DNA of 64,000 nt from Thioclava sp. GXIMD2076 (GCF_037949795.1 NZ_CP149934.1:248001-312000), one strand, 5' to 3'; numbered from the stretch's first letter, positions 52,825-61,892 are shown. Made by a program: numbers and translations. Notes: a model not told the origin generated them from the sequence alone.

Positions 52825-53838
52825 TCAGCCCCAGCACATAGCCTGACCTTCGGCCACCGAGATCGACTCGACCCCCTCGACAGGCTGGTCAGTCACAAGC
52901 GCCACACCGGTATCGAAGAAGGTCTTGCCATCAGTCGCCTCGGGCTTGGTGCCATCCTTGGCGAAAGCCGCAATCGCTTCGATCCCCTTGGACGCCATCA
53001 GGAGCGGATATTGCTGCGCAGTCGCCCCGATCACACCATCGGCGATATTCTGCACACCCGGGCAGCCACCATCGACCGACACGATCAGCACGTCCTTCTC
53101 GCGCCCCATGGACTTGAGCGCCTCATAGGCACCCGCGGCGGCAGGCTCGTTGATCGTATAGACCACATCGACCATCGGATCCTTGGCAAGGAGGTTCTCC
53201 ATCGCCTTGCGCCCGCCTTCCTCGTTGCCCTGCGTCACATCATGGCCGACGATGCGCGGATCGCTCTCGTCGCCCCACTGGTTGGGATCGGCCAGATCGA
53301 TGCCGAAGCCCTGCATGAAGCCCTGATCGCGCATCACGCCCACCGTGGGCTGGCTGACATCGAGATCGAGGAAGGCGATCTTGGCATCCTGTGCCTTATC
53401 GCCCAGCTTGGCCTTGGCCCATTGGCCGATCAGCTCGCCCGCATGGAAATTGTCGGTGGCAAAGGTCATATCGGCCGCATCGATCGGGTCGAGCGGCGTA
53501 TCGAGGGCGATCACCAGGATCCCCGCTGCCCGCGCGGCCTCGATCGAGGGCACGATGGCCGAGGTGCTCGAGGCGGTAAGCAGGATGCCCTTGGCGCCGT
53601 TGGCGATACAGGTCTCGACCGCATTCACCTGCGTCTCGTTATCGCCATCCACCTTGCCGGCATAGCTGTTGAGCGTGATGCCCAGCTCTTTCGCCTTGGC
53701 CTCGGCACCCTCACGCATCTTGACGAAGAACGGATTGGTATCTGTCTTGGTGATCAGGCAGGCGCTTGTATCTGCCGCCCATGCCCCTGCCGCCGAGACA
53801 GCAAGCGTCAGCACGCTGACCGAAATCAGTGTTTTCAT
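52825..53838 (-). CDS. frcB: Fructose-type ABC substrate-binding protein (FrcB-like)
   Basis: Periplasmic sugar receptor of 337 residues, strongly FrcB-like. After a signal peptide (about 1-22, AWA-ADTSA) it reads [16 protein letters not shown], then [36 protein letters not shown] and [16 protein letters not shown], ending in MCWG. These match Sinorhizobium FrcB closely from memory. GGAGGA precedes the ATG. First gene of frcBCA, divergent from a ROK repressor gene, as in the known fructose locus. Confidence 0.93.
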   Translation of the reverse strand: MKTLISVSVLTLAVSAAGAWAADTSACLITKTDTNPFFVKMREGAEAKAKELGITLNSYAGKVDGDNETQVNAVETCIANGAKGILLTASSTSAIVPSIEAARAAGILVIALDTPLDPIDAADMTFATDNFHAGELIGQWAKAKLGDKAQDAKIAFLDLDVSQPTVGVMRDQGFMQGFGIDLADPNQWGDESDPRIVGHDVTQGNEEGGRKAMENLLAKDPMVDVVYTINEPAAAGAYEALKSMGREKDVLIVSVDGGCPGVQNIADGVIGATAQQYPLLMASKGIEAIAAFAKDGTKPEATDGKTFFDTGVALVTDQPVEGVESISVAEGQAMCWG

Positions 53839-53937
53839 CGGATCTTCCTCCCTAGAAGTCTCCCGTGCCCTCCTCAAAGCACGGCAACCGGACGATACCG
53901 GTCTGTCTCACGGTGGCATTCCGCGCAAAACGCGTCA

Positions 53938-53960
53938 ATAAATAATTCCAATTGATTTAT
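53938..53960. promoter_or_regulatory. Inverted repeat in the frcB / ROK divergent promoter
   Basis: ATAAAT-N11-ATTTAT with an inner AATT-CC-AATT dyad, 42 bases before the ROK regulator start. ROK repressors (NagC, Mlc, XylR) bind AT-rich dyads of this spacing, so it is the probable FrcR-type operator. Confidence 0.55.
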
Positions 53961-54001
53961 ATATTTTTCCCTTTAGCTTAATCGAACGTGGAGGATGAGA
54001 C

Positions 54002-55174
54002 ATGGATGGAAGCGAGATCCGCGCCCTCGGAGGGGGTGTCAATCATATCGGTGCGCGCGCGCATAACGAGCGGCTGATCCTGTCGACGATCCAGCGCCAT
54101 GGCGAATTGCCGGGCATGGATATCGCCAAGCTGACGGGGCTGACCCCGCAAACCGTCTCCAATATTCTGAAAAAACTGGAAAATGACGGGTTTCTCTTGC
54201 GCGGAACACCCAAGCGCGGGCGGATCGGGAAACCCTCGATACCGATGGCGATCAATCCCGATGGCGCGCTGTCTTTCGGGTTCAAGATCGGGCGTCGGTC
54301 GGCGGATCTCATGGTTATGAACCTTGCCGGAGAGGTGCTGGCCGAGGAGCAGACCACCTATCGCTACCCGATGCCCGATGCGCTCTTCGCCTATCTCGAA
54401 TCGGGGATGGAGCGGCTGACGCGGGGGCTGAGCCCGCTGCAGAAAGAACGCATCTGCGGGCTTGGAATCGCGGCGCCCGCCGAAATCTGGAGCTGGACCG
54501 AAGCGCTCGACGCTCCCGCCGGTTTCTCGATCTGGCGTGAGACCGACATCCAGGCCGAAGTCGCGCGGATTACCGATCTGCCGCTGATCACGCAGAATGA
54601 CGGCACCGCCGCCTGCCGCGCCGAACATGTCTTCGGGCGCGGGCGGGAATTCGGCGATTACGCCTATTTCTTCATAGGCTCCTTCATCGGCGGCGGCGTG
54701 GTGCTCGACTCAAAAGTCGTTGTGGGCGGCAAGGGCAATGCGGGGGCCTTCGGCTCGTTGCGCGTGCCCGGTCCGGATGGCGCAGAGGTGCAGCTTCTGG
54801 ACGCCGCCTCCCTCTATCTCCTTGAGAACGCGATCGCGCGTGAGGGGCTCGATACCTCCGCGCTCTGGACCCGCCCGCAGGACTGGAGCGGGTTCGAGCG
54901 CCAGCTCGGACCATGGATCGACACCACCGCCCGCGCGCTCGCCCATGCCATCCGCTCCATCGGCGCGGTCATGGATTTCGAGGCCGTGCTGATCGGCGGC
55001 GCCATGCCAGAGGAGGTGCGCGCCCGGATCGTGACCCGCACCACCGCCGCTCTGGCCCAGCTCGACACGCGCGGTCTGATCCCGCCCGCCCCGCAACTGG
55101 CCCAGACCGGCTCCAATGCCCGCACATTGGGCGCGGCCTGTGGCCCAGTCTTCGACCGCTATTTCCTGCAATAA
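54002..55174 (+). CDS. ROK-family transcriptional repressor (FrcR-like)
   Basis: A 390-residue ROK regulator. The N-terminal winged HTH is seen as GELPGMDIAKLTGLTPQTVSNILKKLE (about 36-62), followed by the sugar-kinase-like ROK domain with GLGIAAPAE and FIGGGVVLD. The zinc-binding CxCGxxGCxE motif of ROK kinases is absent (the region reads GNAGAFGSLRVPG), in line with a regulator that does not phosphorylate. GGAGG lies before the ATG. It is divergent from frcBCA and should sense fructose or a related sugar. Confidence 0.9.
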   Translation: MDGSEIRALGGGVNHIGARAHNERLILSTIQRHGELPGMDIAKLTGLTPQTVSNILKKLENDGFLLRGTPKRGRIGKPSIPMAINPDGALSFGFKIGRRSADLMVMNLAGEVLAEEQTTYRYPMPDALFAYLESGMERLTRGLSPLQKERICGLGIAAPAEIWSWTEALDAPAGFSIWRETDIQAEVARITDLPLITQNDGTAACRAEHVFGRGREFGDYAYFFIGSFIGGGVVLDSKVVVGGKGNAGAFGSLRVPGPDGAEVQLLDAASLYLLENAIAREGLDTSALWTRPQDWSGFERQLGPWIDTTARALAHAIRSIGAVMDFEAVLIGGAMPEEVRARIVTRTTAALAQLDTRGLIPPAPQLAQTGSNARTLGAACGPVFDRYFLQ

Positions 55175-55207
55175 GCGCGCCAACGGCCCATAATCATGAG
55201 AATTCCG

Positions 55208-56485
55208 ATGAATGAACGTCTCCCCTTCGTCGGGCAGGGAATGCGCTTGCCTTTCCTGCTGCTGATCATCTGTTTTACCGTCTGGGGGGTGGCCGCCAAC
55301 CTGACCGACCCGCTGGTGCAGGTCTTCTCGCGGATCTTCTCGATGAGTTCACTACAGGCCTCGCTCGTGCAGTTCTCCTATTACGGGGCCTATTTTCTGC
55401 TGGCGCTGCCTGCCGCCTTCATCAACCGCCGCTTCAGTTACAAGACAGGCATGCTGACGGGGCTCGGGCTTGCGACCATCGGCGCCTTCCTGTTCTATCC
55501 TGCAAGCCTGATGATGACTTATGGCTTTTTTCTGGCCGCGCTTTTCTGTCTGGCGGGCGGGCTCTCGATTCTCGAGACCTCTGCCAATCCCTTTGTCATC
55601 TCGCTGGGTCCCGAAGCCACCGCCACCCGCCGCCTCAACCTCGCACAGGCGTTCAACCCCGTGGGCACGAATATCGGCGTCCTGCTCTCGGCCACACTGA
55701 TCCTGCCCAATCTCAACCCCGCCACAGATGCCGAACGCGCTGCAATGGCGCCTGCGCAGCTTGACGCGATCCGGCAGAACGAATTGGCCGCGGTGATGGG
55801 GCCCTATGTGGCACTGGCCTTCGTGCTGCTGTCGATCTGGCTGGCAATCGCGCTCAAACGCTTGCCCGAGCGCACCGCAAAACGGCGCGACGCACCGGCC
55901 CACAACTTTAACGCAGCCCTGCGACGGCTCCTGCGCAACCGCCACTATGCCTTTGGTGTTGTTGCGCAATTCTTCAATGTCGCGGCACAGACATGCACAT
56001 GGACCTTCACCATCCAATATGTCTTGGGCGCAATCGGCGGCAGCGAGGCCGAGGCCGGATGGGTGCTGCAGGCGAGCCTTCTGGTTTTCCTGCTGGCGCG
56101 CTTTGTCATGGTAGGTCTGATGACCGTCATCCGGCCCGCACGGCTTCTTTGTGCTATGGCCCTCCTCGGGACGGGCCTGTGCCTCTTTGCGGCGGGCCTG
56201 CCCGGTCTGGCGGGGGTCTGGGCGGTGACGGGGCTCTCGGCCTGTCTCTCGCTCATGTTCCCCACGATCTATGGGATCGCGCTCGAAGGGCTTGGAGAGG
56301 ATACCAAATTCGGGGCTGCGGGCCTTGTCATGGCGATTGCTGGCGGGGCGGTCATGCCGATGGTGCAGGCTGCCATGCTGGACCGGTTCGGGCCGGCGCT
56401 CTCCTATCTCGTCCCCGCTCTCTGCTTCGCTGTGGTGAGCGCCTATGCGCTCTTTGACCTGACCTCCGAGCGGCGGCACCACTGA
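55208..56485 (+). CDS. FucP-like sugar:proton symporter (MFS)
   Basis: A 12-helix MFS protein of about 425 residues in the FucP/GluP group (fucose, glucose/galactose, fructose symporters). The characteristic NLAQAFNPVGTNIG after helix 4 and ETSANPFV are visible. Helix 1 carries WGVAANLTDPLV with the Asp seen in FucP-type carriers. Two ATGs four codons apart are possible; the second is preferred for a weak GAGA upstream. It follows the ROK gene by 33 bases and probably shares its transcript, giving a second, proton-driven sugar uptake route. A strong terminator follows. Confidence 0.87.
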   Translation: MNERLPFVGQGMRLPFLLLIICFTVWGVAANLTDPLVQVFSRIFSMSSLQASLVQFSYYGAYFLLALPAAFINRRFSYKTGMLTGLGLATIGAFLFYPASLMMTYGFFLAALFCLAGGLSILETSANPFVISLGPEATATRRLNLAQAFNPVGTNIGVLLSATLILPNLNPATDAERAAMAPAQLDAIRQNELAAVMGPYVALAFVLLSIWLAIALKRLPERTAKRRDAPAHNFNAALRRLLRNRHYAFGVVAQFFNVAAQTCTWTFTIQYVLGAIGGSEAEAGWVLQASLLVFLLARFVMVGLMTVIRPARLLCAMALLGTGLCLFAAGLPGLAGVWAVTGLSACLSLMFPTIYGIALEGLGEDTKFGAAGLVMAIAGGAVMPMVQAAMLDRFGPALSYLVPALCFAVVSAYALFDLTSERRHH

Positions 56486-56521
56486 GTCCGCTCTTCCCCA
56501 AGATCCTCAGAACCTCCATCG

Positions 56522-56548
56522 AACGCCCGAAGAGATTCGGGCGTTTTT
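56522..56548 (+). terminator. Rho-independent terminator after the sugar symporter
   Basis: AACGCCCGAA-GAGA-TTCGGGCGTT followed directly by TTT: a perfect 10-bp stem, GNRA-like tetraloop and T-run 37 bases after the stop. Confidence 0.92.
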
Positions 56549-56765
56549 AAACAATCGAATTGACAAAACAGATGGAAAGGCACGGCGTTTGAGGTCTATC
56601 CGTCATGCAAATGACGCATGCTTCATGTGGTTTTACATCATTTTGAGGCAGACGCCTCATAAGATTAGACCGCTAATTAATCCATTTATTTTCTTAACTT
56701 ATGGTGGACAGCCTCGGCAATTGACGGGCCAGTTTCGCTATAGGCTGAAAAAACCGTCGATATTC

Positions 56766-56784
56766 AGTCGATTAGAAATCGACT
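56766..56784. promoter_or_regulatory. Inverted repeat upstream of the dehydrogenase operon
   Basis: AGTCGATT-AGA-AATCGACT, perfect 8-bp arms, about 80 bases before the first dehydrogenase gene. Candidate operator; regulator unknown. Confidence 0.5.
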
Positions 56785-56832
56785 TGCCTCGGTTACCGAT
56801 TGTGACAGATGACGCGCATATTAGCGCTAACC

Positions 56833-56843
56833 GTTTCCGAAAC
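56833..56843. promoter_or_regulatory. Short palindrome GTTTC-C-GAAAC near the dehydrogenase start
   Basis: An 11-bp dyad 21 bases before the first ATG of the dehydrogenase operon. LacI-family sites often have such cores, but the small size makes it weak evidence. Confidence 0.3.
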
Positions 56844-56864
56844 CGATAGAGTCAGGACTGCACA

Positions 56865-57386
56865 ATGCCACCCAAACTCTCTCTGACGCGCCGCGGCTTC
56901 TTGGGAAGCTCGGCCGTGGGACTGTTCCTCACAGCCCTACCGCAGCAGCTTCTTGCCCAGAACACCGCGCGTCTGACCCGATTCATGTCGCTGTCACAGT
57001 TCGTGACCGGCCACGGGGCGCTTGATCCCCGCACCGGACAGGGGCTCCTCGACGGTCTTTCCGCCGCGCAGGAGGATTTCGACACCAAGGCCCGCGCGCT
57101 GGAGACGAAAATCTCCGCCACAAACGCTCCCGATGTCGAGACCCTCGCCCAGAGCCTTGAAGGTGATCCGCTCCACGATACGCTCCTTGCCATCGTCGCT
57201 GCGTGGTATTCCGGCGTGACGACCACCGGCAGTGATGCAACCGTCTATGCCTTCGATACGGCGCTGATGTACCAGCCCGCTCGCGATGCCGTGCCGATCC
57301 CGACCTATGCGCTCGACGGTCCCAACTGGTGGGTTGTCGCACCGCCTGCCCTATCCGACATGCCTGCTTTCGGGGAGCCGCTATGA
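56865..57386 (+). CDS. Membrane sugar/polyol dehydrogenase small subunit (FdhS/SldS-like)
   Basis: A 173-residue Tat-exported small subunit. The twin-arginine signal SLTRRGFLGSSAVG is followed by a hydrophobic segment and ALPQQLLAQ. The mature part is helical and ends in a NWWVVAPPAL-type segment, as in the small subunits of FAD-dependent fructose, gluconate, sorbitol and glucose dehydrogenases. It carries no cofactor; its role is folding and Tat export of the FAD subunit, which lacks its own signal. AGGA precedes the ATG. It overlaps the cytochrome gene by 4 bases. Confidence 0.85.
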   Translation: MPPKLSLTRRGFLGSSAVGLFLTALPQQLLAQNTARLTRFMSLSQFVTGHGALDPRTGQGLLDGLSAAQEDFDTKARALETKISATNAPDVETLAQSLEGDPLHDTLLAIVAAWYSGVTTTGSDATVYAFDTALMYQPARDAVPIPTYALDGPNWWVVAPPALSDMPAFGEPL

Positions 57387-58774
57387 CCCGTTTTCCTCTG
57401 ACCCGCATGGCGCGGGCGCTTATGGGCTTCGGCCTTCTGGCGAGCCCGCTTGCCGCGCAGACCCCCGACCCTGCCAGCGGCGCCTATATCGCGACCACGG
57501 CCGATTGCGCGGCCTGCCATACCGCCAAGGGTGGCAAATCCTTTGCGGGCGGCTATGCGATCAACTCGCCGATGGGGGTGATCACCTCCTCCAACATCAC
57601 CCCCTCGAAAGAGTTCGGGATCGGGAGCTACACGCTCGAGGAATTCTCGGACGCGGTGCGCAAAGGCATCCGCCGCGATGGTGCCCATCTCTATCCGGCG
57701 ATGCCCTATCCGGCCTATGCCCATATGAGCGATGCCGATATCGCCGCGCTCTATGACTATTTCATGCAGGATGTCGCGCCCGTCGAGACAGCCGCCCCCG
57801 AGACCGACCTGCCCTTCCCCTTCTCCCAACGCTGGGCGATGATCGGCTGGAACGCGCTCTTTGCAGGCGGTGCGCCGATCACCTCCGATCCCGACCAGTC
57901 CGAGGCATGGAACCGCGGGCGCTATCTGGTGCAGGGGCCTGCGCATTGCGGCACCTGCCACACGCCGCGCAACCTGCTGATGGGGTCGAAAAACGCCGAT
58001 CTGATGGCGGGCGGTGATGTGGGCGCGTGGTATGCGCCCAATCTGACGCCGGGCAAGGGCGGGCTGTCGGACTGGTCCGATGCCGATCTGGCACGCTATC
58101 TCAAGACGGGGATCGCCACCCATGGTCGCGCCTCCGGCCCGATGGCGGAAGCGGTGGAATACAGCCTCCAGCACCTGAGCGATACCGATATCGACGCGAT
58201 GGTCACCTATCTTCGCAGCCTGCCGGCGCGCGACAGCGATCTGTCCCCCGCGGCAGGCCAGGCCACCGATGCCGCCTTCGCGCCGTGGGAGCATAGCGCC
58301 AATCGCACAGGGCACCGTCTGGCCAAAGATGCCGGCGGCGCCGAGCTTTACGAGACCGCCTGCGCCTCCTGCCACGGGCTGTCGGGCGAGGGCTCGAAAG
58401 ACGGGACATATCCCGCGCTCAAGGGCAATGTGACGCTGGAAAACGGCCAGAGCGCCAATCTGGTCTCCACCATCCTGCATGGCGTGACCCGCGAGGCGGA
58501 TGGCAAGCACACTCTGATGCCGGGCTTCGGGCCGGACAGTCTGGTGCAGAAGCTTGACGATGCGCAGATCGCGCGGCTTGCCAGCTATGCCAGCACAACC
58601 TTCGGCGATACCGGCCAGACCGTGACCGCCGATGAGGTGAAAACCCTGCGCACCGGTGGCCCCGTCGCACCGCTCGTGCGGCTCGCAGCCCCCCAGATCA
58701 TGATCGGCGTGGCCCTCGTTGTGCTTCTCGTGCTGGTCCTGCTGGTGGTGTGGCTGATCCGCCGCCGCCGCTGA
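57383..58774 (+). CDS. Triheme cytochrome c subunit of membrane dehydrogenase (FdhC/AdhB-like)
   Basis: A 463-residue membrane-anchored cytochrome c. A signal peptide (about 1-26) is followed by three heme c sites: CAACH (42-46), CGTCH (189-193) and CASCH (327-331). MPYPAYAHM contains candidate axial Met ligands. A C-terminal hydrophobic helix (about 433-459) ends in RRRR and anchors the complex in the membrane facing the periplasm. It passes electrons from the FAD/Fe-S subunit to ubiquinone. Its start overlaps the small-subunit stop (ATGA). Confidence 0.92.
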   Translation: MTRFPLTRMARALMGFGLLASPLAAQTPDPASGAYIATTADCAACHTAKGGKSFAGGYAINSPMGVITSSNITPSKEFGIGSYTLEEFSDAVRKGIRRDGAHLYPAMPYPAYAHMSDADIAALYDYFMQDVAPVETAAPETDLPFPFSQRWAMIGWNALFAGGAPITSDPDQSEAWNRGRYLVQGPAHCGTCHTPRNLLMGSKNADLMAGGDVGAWYAPNLTPGKGGLSDWSDADLARYLKTGIATHGRASGPMAEAVEYSLQHLSDTDIDAMVTYLRSLPARDSDLSPAAGQATDAAFAPWEHSANRTGHRLAKDAGGAELYETACASCHGLSGEGSKDGTYPALKGNVTLENGQSANLVSTILHGVTREADGKHTLMPGFGPDSLVQKLDDAQIARLASYASTTFGDTGQTVTADEVKTLRTGGPVAPLVRLAAPQIMIGVALVVLLVLVLLVVWLIRRRR

Positions 58775-58855
58775 CACCTTCCGGCGGGGCCCCATGCCCC
58801 GCCAGCCCCCCTTCCATGCGCCGCTCCGCGCGGCGCCGTTCCGAAAGGACCTCCC

Positions 58856-60490
58856 ATGTCGCAAGACACTCTCAGCGCCGATGTCGTCATCGCAGGTGCA
58901 GGTATCTGTGGCGGGCTTCTCGCCCTTGATCTGACCCGCGCCGGTCTCTCGGTCATCGTGCTCGATGCAGGCCCGCGCTATGACCGCGACCAGATCGTGC
59001 AGAACTGGCGCTACATGCCCCCCGCCAACAAGGCAGGCTTCGATTACGCCACCCCCTATCCGACCGTCCCATGGGCGCCGCACACCAATTTCTTCCCCGA
59101 TAACAACTATCTCAAGACCACCGGCCCTGATGCCACCGCCTACAAGCAGGGCATCATCAAGGGCGTGGGTGGCACGACATGGCACTGGGCGGCCTCGTCC
59201 TGGCGTTATTTGCCGTCGGATTTCGAGATGCAGAGCCGTTACGGCGTGGGCCGTGATTTCGCGCTGAGCTATGACGAGATCGAACCCTATTACTACAAGG
59301 CCGAGGTCGAGATGGGCGTGATGGGCCCGAACGGCCAGGAGATCACCCCTTCCGCCCCGCGCGCCCAGCCCTGGCCCATGACCTCTATGCCCTATGGCTA
59401 TGGCGACCGCCGGTTCACCGAGGTCGTAGCGCCTCTGGGTTACGACAATACTCCCGTTCCGCAAGGCCGCAATTCGGAGCCCTATGACGGGCGCCCGCAA
59501 TGCTGCGGCAATAACAACTGTATGCCGATCTGCCCGATCGGGGCGATGTATAACGGCATCTATTCGATCGAGAAGGCCGAAGCGCTCGGCGCGAAGGTAA
59601 TCCCCAATGCGGTGGTCTACCGCATCGATACCGATGCCAAGAACGACATCACCGCCTTCCATTTCTACGATCCCGACAAGAACTCGACCAAGGTCACAGC
59701 CAAGCGCTTCGTGATCGCGGCCAACGGGATCGAGACACCGAAGCTTCTCCTGATCGCGGCCAATGACAAGAACCCCAACGGCATCGCCAACTCCTCCGAT
59801 CAGGTGGGACGTAACATGATGGACCATCCGGGCATCTCGATGTCGTTTGTGGCCGCCGAACCCGTCTGGGCGGGGCAGGGCTCGGTGCAGATGTCCTCGA
59901 TCACCAATTTCCGTGATGGCGACTGGCGGGGCGAGCATTCGGCCATCCAGATCGGCTATAACAACACGGCCCAGACATCAAAAGCGGGCATGAAGGCGCT
60001 GGCCACCGGCAAGGTGGGTCGCGCGCTCGACGAGGAGATCCGCCGCCGCTCGGCCTGCGGGGTCGATATCTATGTCAATCACGAGACGCTGGCGGATCCC
60101 GATAACCGCCTGACGCTCTCGAAGGACCGCAAGGACAGCCTCGGCCTGCCGATGCCCGATGTCTATTACGATGTGGGCGAGTATGTGCGCCGCGCGGCCG
60201 TGACCTCGCGCGAGCATCTGCACACCATCGCCGAGGCCTTCGGCGCGACCGAGATCGAGATGTCGGACCATTTCACGCCCAATAACCACATCTGCGGCGG
60301 CACGATCATGGGCCATGACCCGCGCGATAGCGTGACCGATAGCTGGTGCCGGACCCATGACCACCAGAACCTCTTCCTTGCCACCGGCGGGACGATGGCT
60401 GCGGCGGGCACGGTGAACGCGACGCTGACCATGGCGGCACTGTCGCTGCGGGCGGCCCAAGCCATCCGCGAGGATCTTTCGGCGGGCTGA
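58856..60490 (+). CDS. FAD-dependent GMC-family dehydrogenase large subunit (fructose/gluconate/sorbitol type)
   Basis: A 544-residue GMC oxidoreductase, the catalytic subunit of the three-part periplasmic dehydrogenase. FAD binding: IAGAGICGGLLA (12-23). A Cys cluster C216-C217-x4-C222-x3-C226 (CCGNNNCMPICP) matches the Fe3S4 site of fructose and FAD-glucose dehydrogenases. Active-site residues lie in NNHICGGTIMG (His) and GTVNATLT (Asn). No signal peptide, so export relies on the small subunit. AAAGGA precedes the ATG. Order small-cytochrome-large equals fdhSCL. Substrate could be fructose, sorbitol or gluconate. Confidence 0.9.
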   Translation: MSQDTLSADVVIAGAGICGGLLALDLTRAGLSVIVLDAGPRYDRDQIVQNWRYMPPANKAGFDYATPYPTVPWAPHTNFFPDNNYLKTTGPDATAYKQGIIKGVGGTTWHWAASSWRYLPSDFEMQSRYGVGRDFALSYDEIEPYYYKAEVEMGVMGPNGQEITPSAPRAQPWPMTSMPYGYGDRRFTEVVAPLGYDNTPVPQGRNSEPYDGRPQCCGNNNCMPICPIGAMYNGIYSIEKAEALGAKVIPNAVVYRIDTDAKNDITAFHFYDPDKNSTKVTAKRFVIAANGIETPKLLLIAANDKNPNGIANSSDQVGRNMMDHPGISMSFVAAEPVWAGQGSVQMSSITNFRDGDWRGEHSAIQIGYNNTAQTSKAGMKALATGKVGRALDEEIRRRSACGVDIYVNHETLADPDNRLTLSKDRKDSLGLPMPDVYYDVGEYVRRAAVTSREHLHTIAEAFGATEIEMSDHFTPNNHICGGTIMGHDPRDSVTDSWCRTHDHQNLFLATGGTMAAAGTVNATLTMAALSLRAAQAIREDLSAG

Positions 60491-60515
60491 TAGCCCTTAC
60501 CCTAAACGGAAATCG

Positions 60516-60545
60516 GGCCTGCCGGATTCAGTCCGGCGGGCCTTT
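60516..60545 (+). terminator. Terminator after the dehydrogenase operon
   Basis: GGCCTGCCGGA / TCCGGCGGGCC (one T-G wobble) with a 5-base loop and TTT at the end, 26 bases after the large-subunit stop. It separates the dehydrogenase genes from the next small transcript. Confidence 0.75.
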
Positions 60546-60667
60546 CGGCGTGACGTAAACATTTTTAAGTTATTGTTTTTAATATATTTTATATGGAACT
60601 CCGTCTCTATTTCGGGGTTGGGTGAATGTAGAAATACACATACAACCCCGACGGAAGGAGCTCCCTG

Positions 60668-61483
60668 ATGACCAGATTGATGACCGCCCGCGCCGTGCCA
60701 CTTGCAGGGCAGGAGGACCGCCTGAGGGCCCTCGTGGCAGAGCTGGCCCGCAATGTCCGCGCCGAAGCCGGCAACCTGCGCTTCGAGGCCAGCCATGAGC
60801 GCGATGGCGCCGTGGTGATGATCGAGGAATACCGTGACGATCAGGCCTTCGAGCATCACCTTGCCCAGCCCCACACACAGCAGTTCAACGCGGCTCTTGA
60901 AGAGATCGTCGAGAATGGCGGCTCGGAGGTGACCGAGCTTACAGGCTTTGCCAAGGAGGAGGCCGCCCATCCCGATATCCGCGGCACCGATCATATCGGG
61001 CTAACTGTGCCGGATATGGCCGAGGCCACGCGCTTCTTTACCCAAGCTTTCGGCGCGGTCACGCTTTATGATGTGCAGCCCGCCGATGCCCCCCCGATGG
61101 CAGGCAAGGACCCAGAGGCACAGCTGGGCCTGACCGAAGGCACCAAGGTCACCCATATGCGCCTCATGCGGATCGGAAATGGCCCCTGCCTCGAGATGTT
61201 CTGTATCGCCGATGGCGAAAGCCGTGCACCCGCGCGGCTGCAGGATCGCGGGATCACCCATATCGGGCTCTATGTCGAGGATATCGACACGGCCGCAGAG
61301 CGCTTCGCGCAGGCGGGCGGTTCGCTGATGGCGGGACCGCATCCACTCTCGGGTGTCGAGGATGGCGCGGGCAATGCGGGCATCTATGGCACCACGCCCT
61401 GGGGGATGCTGGTGGAACTGCTGACCTATCCTTCAGGCAATAGCGCCACCCCGCCGCTGCCGCGCTGGACGCCCCATCCATAA
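60668..61483 (+). CDS. ABM-domain / glyoxalase (VOC) fusion protein
   Basis: A 271-residue two-domain protein. Residues 1-95 resemble an antibiotic-biosynthesis-monooxygenase (ABM, YgiN-like) ferredoxin-fold domain (LRALVAELARNVRAE, EEYRDDQAFEHHL). Residues 105-260 are a vicinal-oxygen-chelate domain with paired metal-site regions starting TDHIGLTVPDM and THIGLYVEDID and a Glu in LVELL. GGAAGGAG precedes the ATG. It could oxidise or isomerise a small, possibly quinol-like or keto compound; the fusion is uncommon. An EthD-domain protein follows 24 bases later. Confidence 0.82.
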   Translation: MTRLMTARAVPLAGQEDRLRALVAELARNVRAEAGNLRFEASHERDGAVVMIEEYRDDQAFEHHLAQPHTQQFNAALEEIVENGGSEVTELTGFAKEEAAHPDIRGTDHIGLTVPDMAEATRFFTQAFGAVTLYDVQPADAPPMAGKDPEAQLGLTEGTKVTHMRLMRIGNGPCLEMFCIADGESRAPARLQDRGITHIGLYVEDIDTAAERFAQAGGSLMAGPHPLSGVEDGAGNAGIYGTTPWGMLVELLTYPSGNSATPPLPRWTPHP

Positions 61484-61507
61484 CCCTGCAACCGAAAGGA
61501 AAGCCCC

Positions 61508-61852
61508 ATGATCAAGATGACGATGTTTCTCAAACGTCTCCCTTCCCTGACCCGTAGCGAGTTCGTCGAACACCATATCCACACACACGGGCCGCTCTTC
61601 CGGTCCATCCCCGAAGCCGAGCGCCATGTGCTGCGCTATATCCAGACCCATCCGATCAGCGCTCCCGAAGGCACGGTGGAGACGGCCGATTTCGACGGCA
61701 CCGCAGAGATCTGGTTCGACAGCCCCGAGGGGATGCAGGCAGTGCTCGGCTCCGACACCTACAAGAGCCGCGTTTTTCCTGACGAGACGACCTTTCTCGA
61801 CCATGCCAATACCCTGATACAGGTGGGCGAGCAGGTCGAGATCATCGCCTGA
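61508..61852 (+). CDS. EthD-domain protein
   Basis: A 114-residue dimeric alpha/beta-barrel protein of the EthD family. Family pattern: MTMFLKRLPSLTRSEFVEHHIHTHGPL at the N-terminus, with HH and HTHG, and FDGTAEIWFDSPEGM centrally. AAAGGA precedes the ATG. EthD and ABM folds are related, so it probably works with the ABM-VOC protein encoded just upstream. The reaction is unknown. A strong bidirectional terminator follows. Confidence 0.85.
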   Translation: MIKMTMFLKRLPSLTRSEFVEHHIHTHGPLFRSIPEAERHVLRYIQTHPISAPEGTVETADFDGTAEIWFDSPEGMQAVLGSDTYKSRVFPDETTFLDHANTLIQVGEQVEIIA

Positions 61853-61892
61853 CGGCGGAACCGCGGGGGTGACGCGCCCCCGAAATATAGGG

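Larger units (their letters stand above)
56486..56864. other. AT-rich intergenic region upstream of the membrane dehydrogenase operon
   Basis: 379 bases with no gene. It contains the terminator of the symporter, then a conspicuously AT-rich tract (about 56580-56780) with two inverted repeats close to the dehydrogenase operon. The base composition differs from all neighbours, fitting a regulated promoter region. Confidence 0.6.

Noticed and set aside
51670..53955. 761-codon open frame antisense to frcC and frcB
   Set aside because: Antisense shadow; the opposite strand encodes clear FrcC and FrcB.
57305..59938. 877-codon open frame antisense to the dehydrogenase cytochrome and large-subunit genes
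   Set aside because: It is the mirror of two well-supported genes, has a His/Arg/Gly-rich composition typical of antisense frames in GC-rich DNA, and shows no domain motif.
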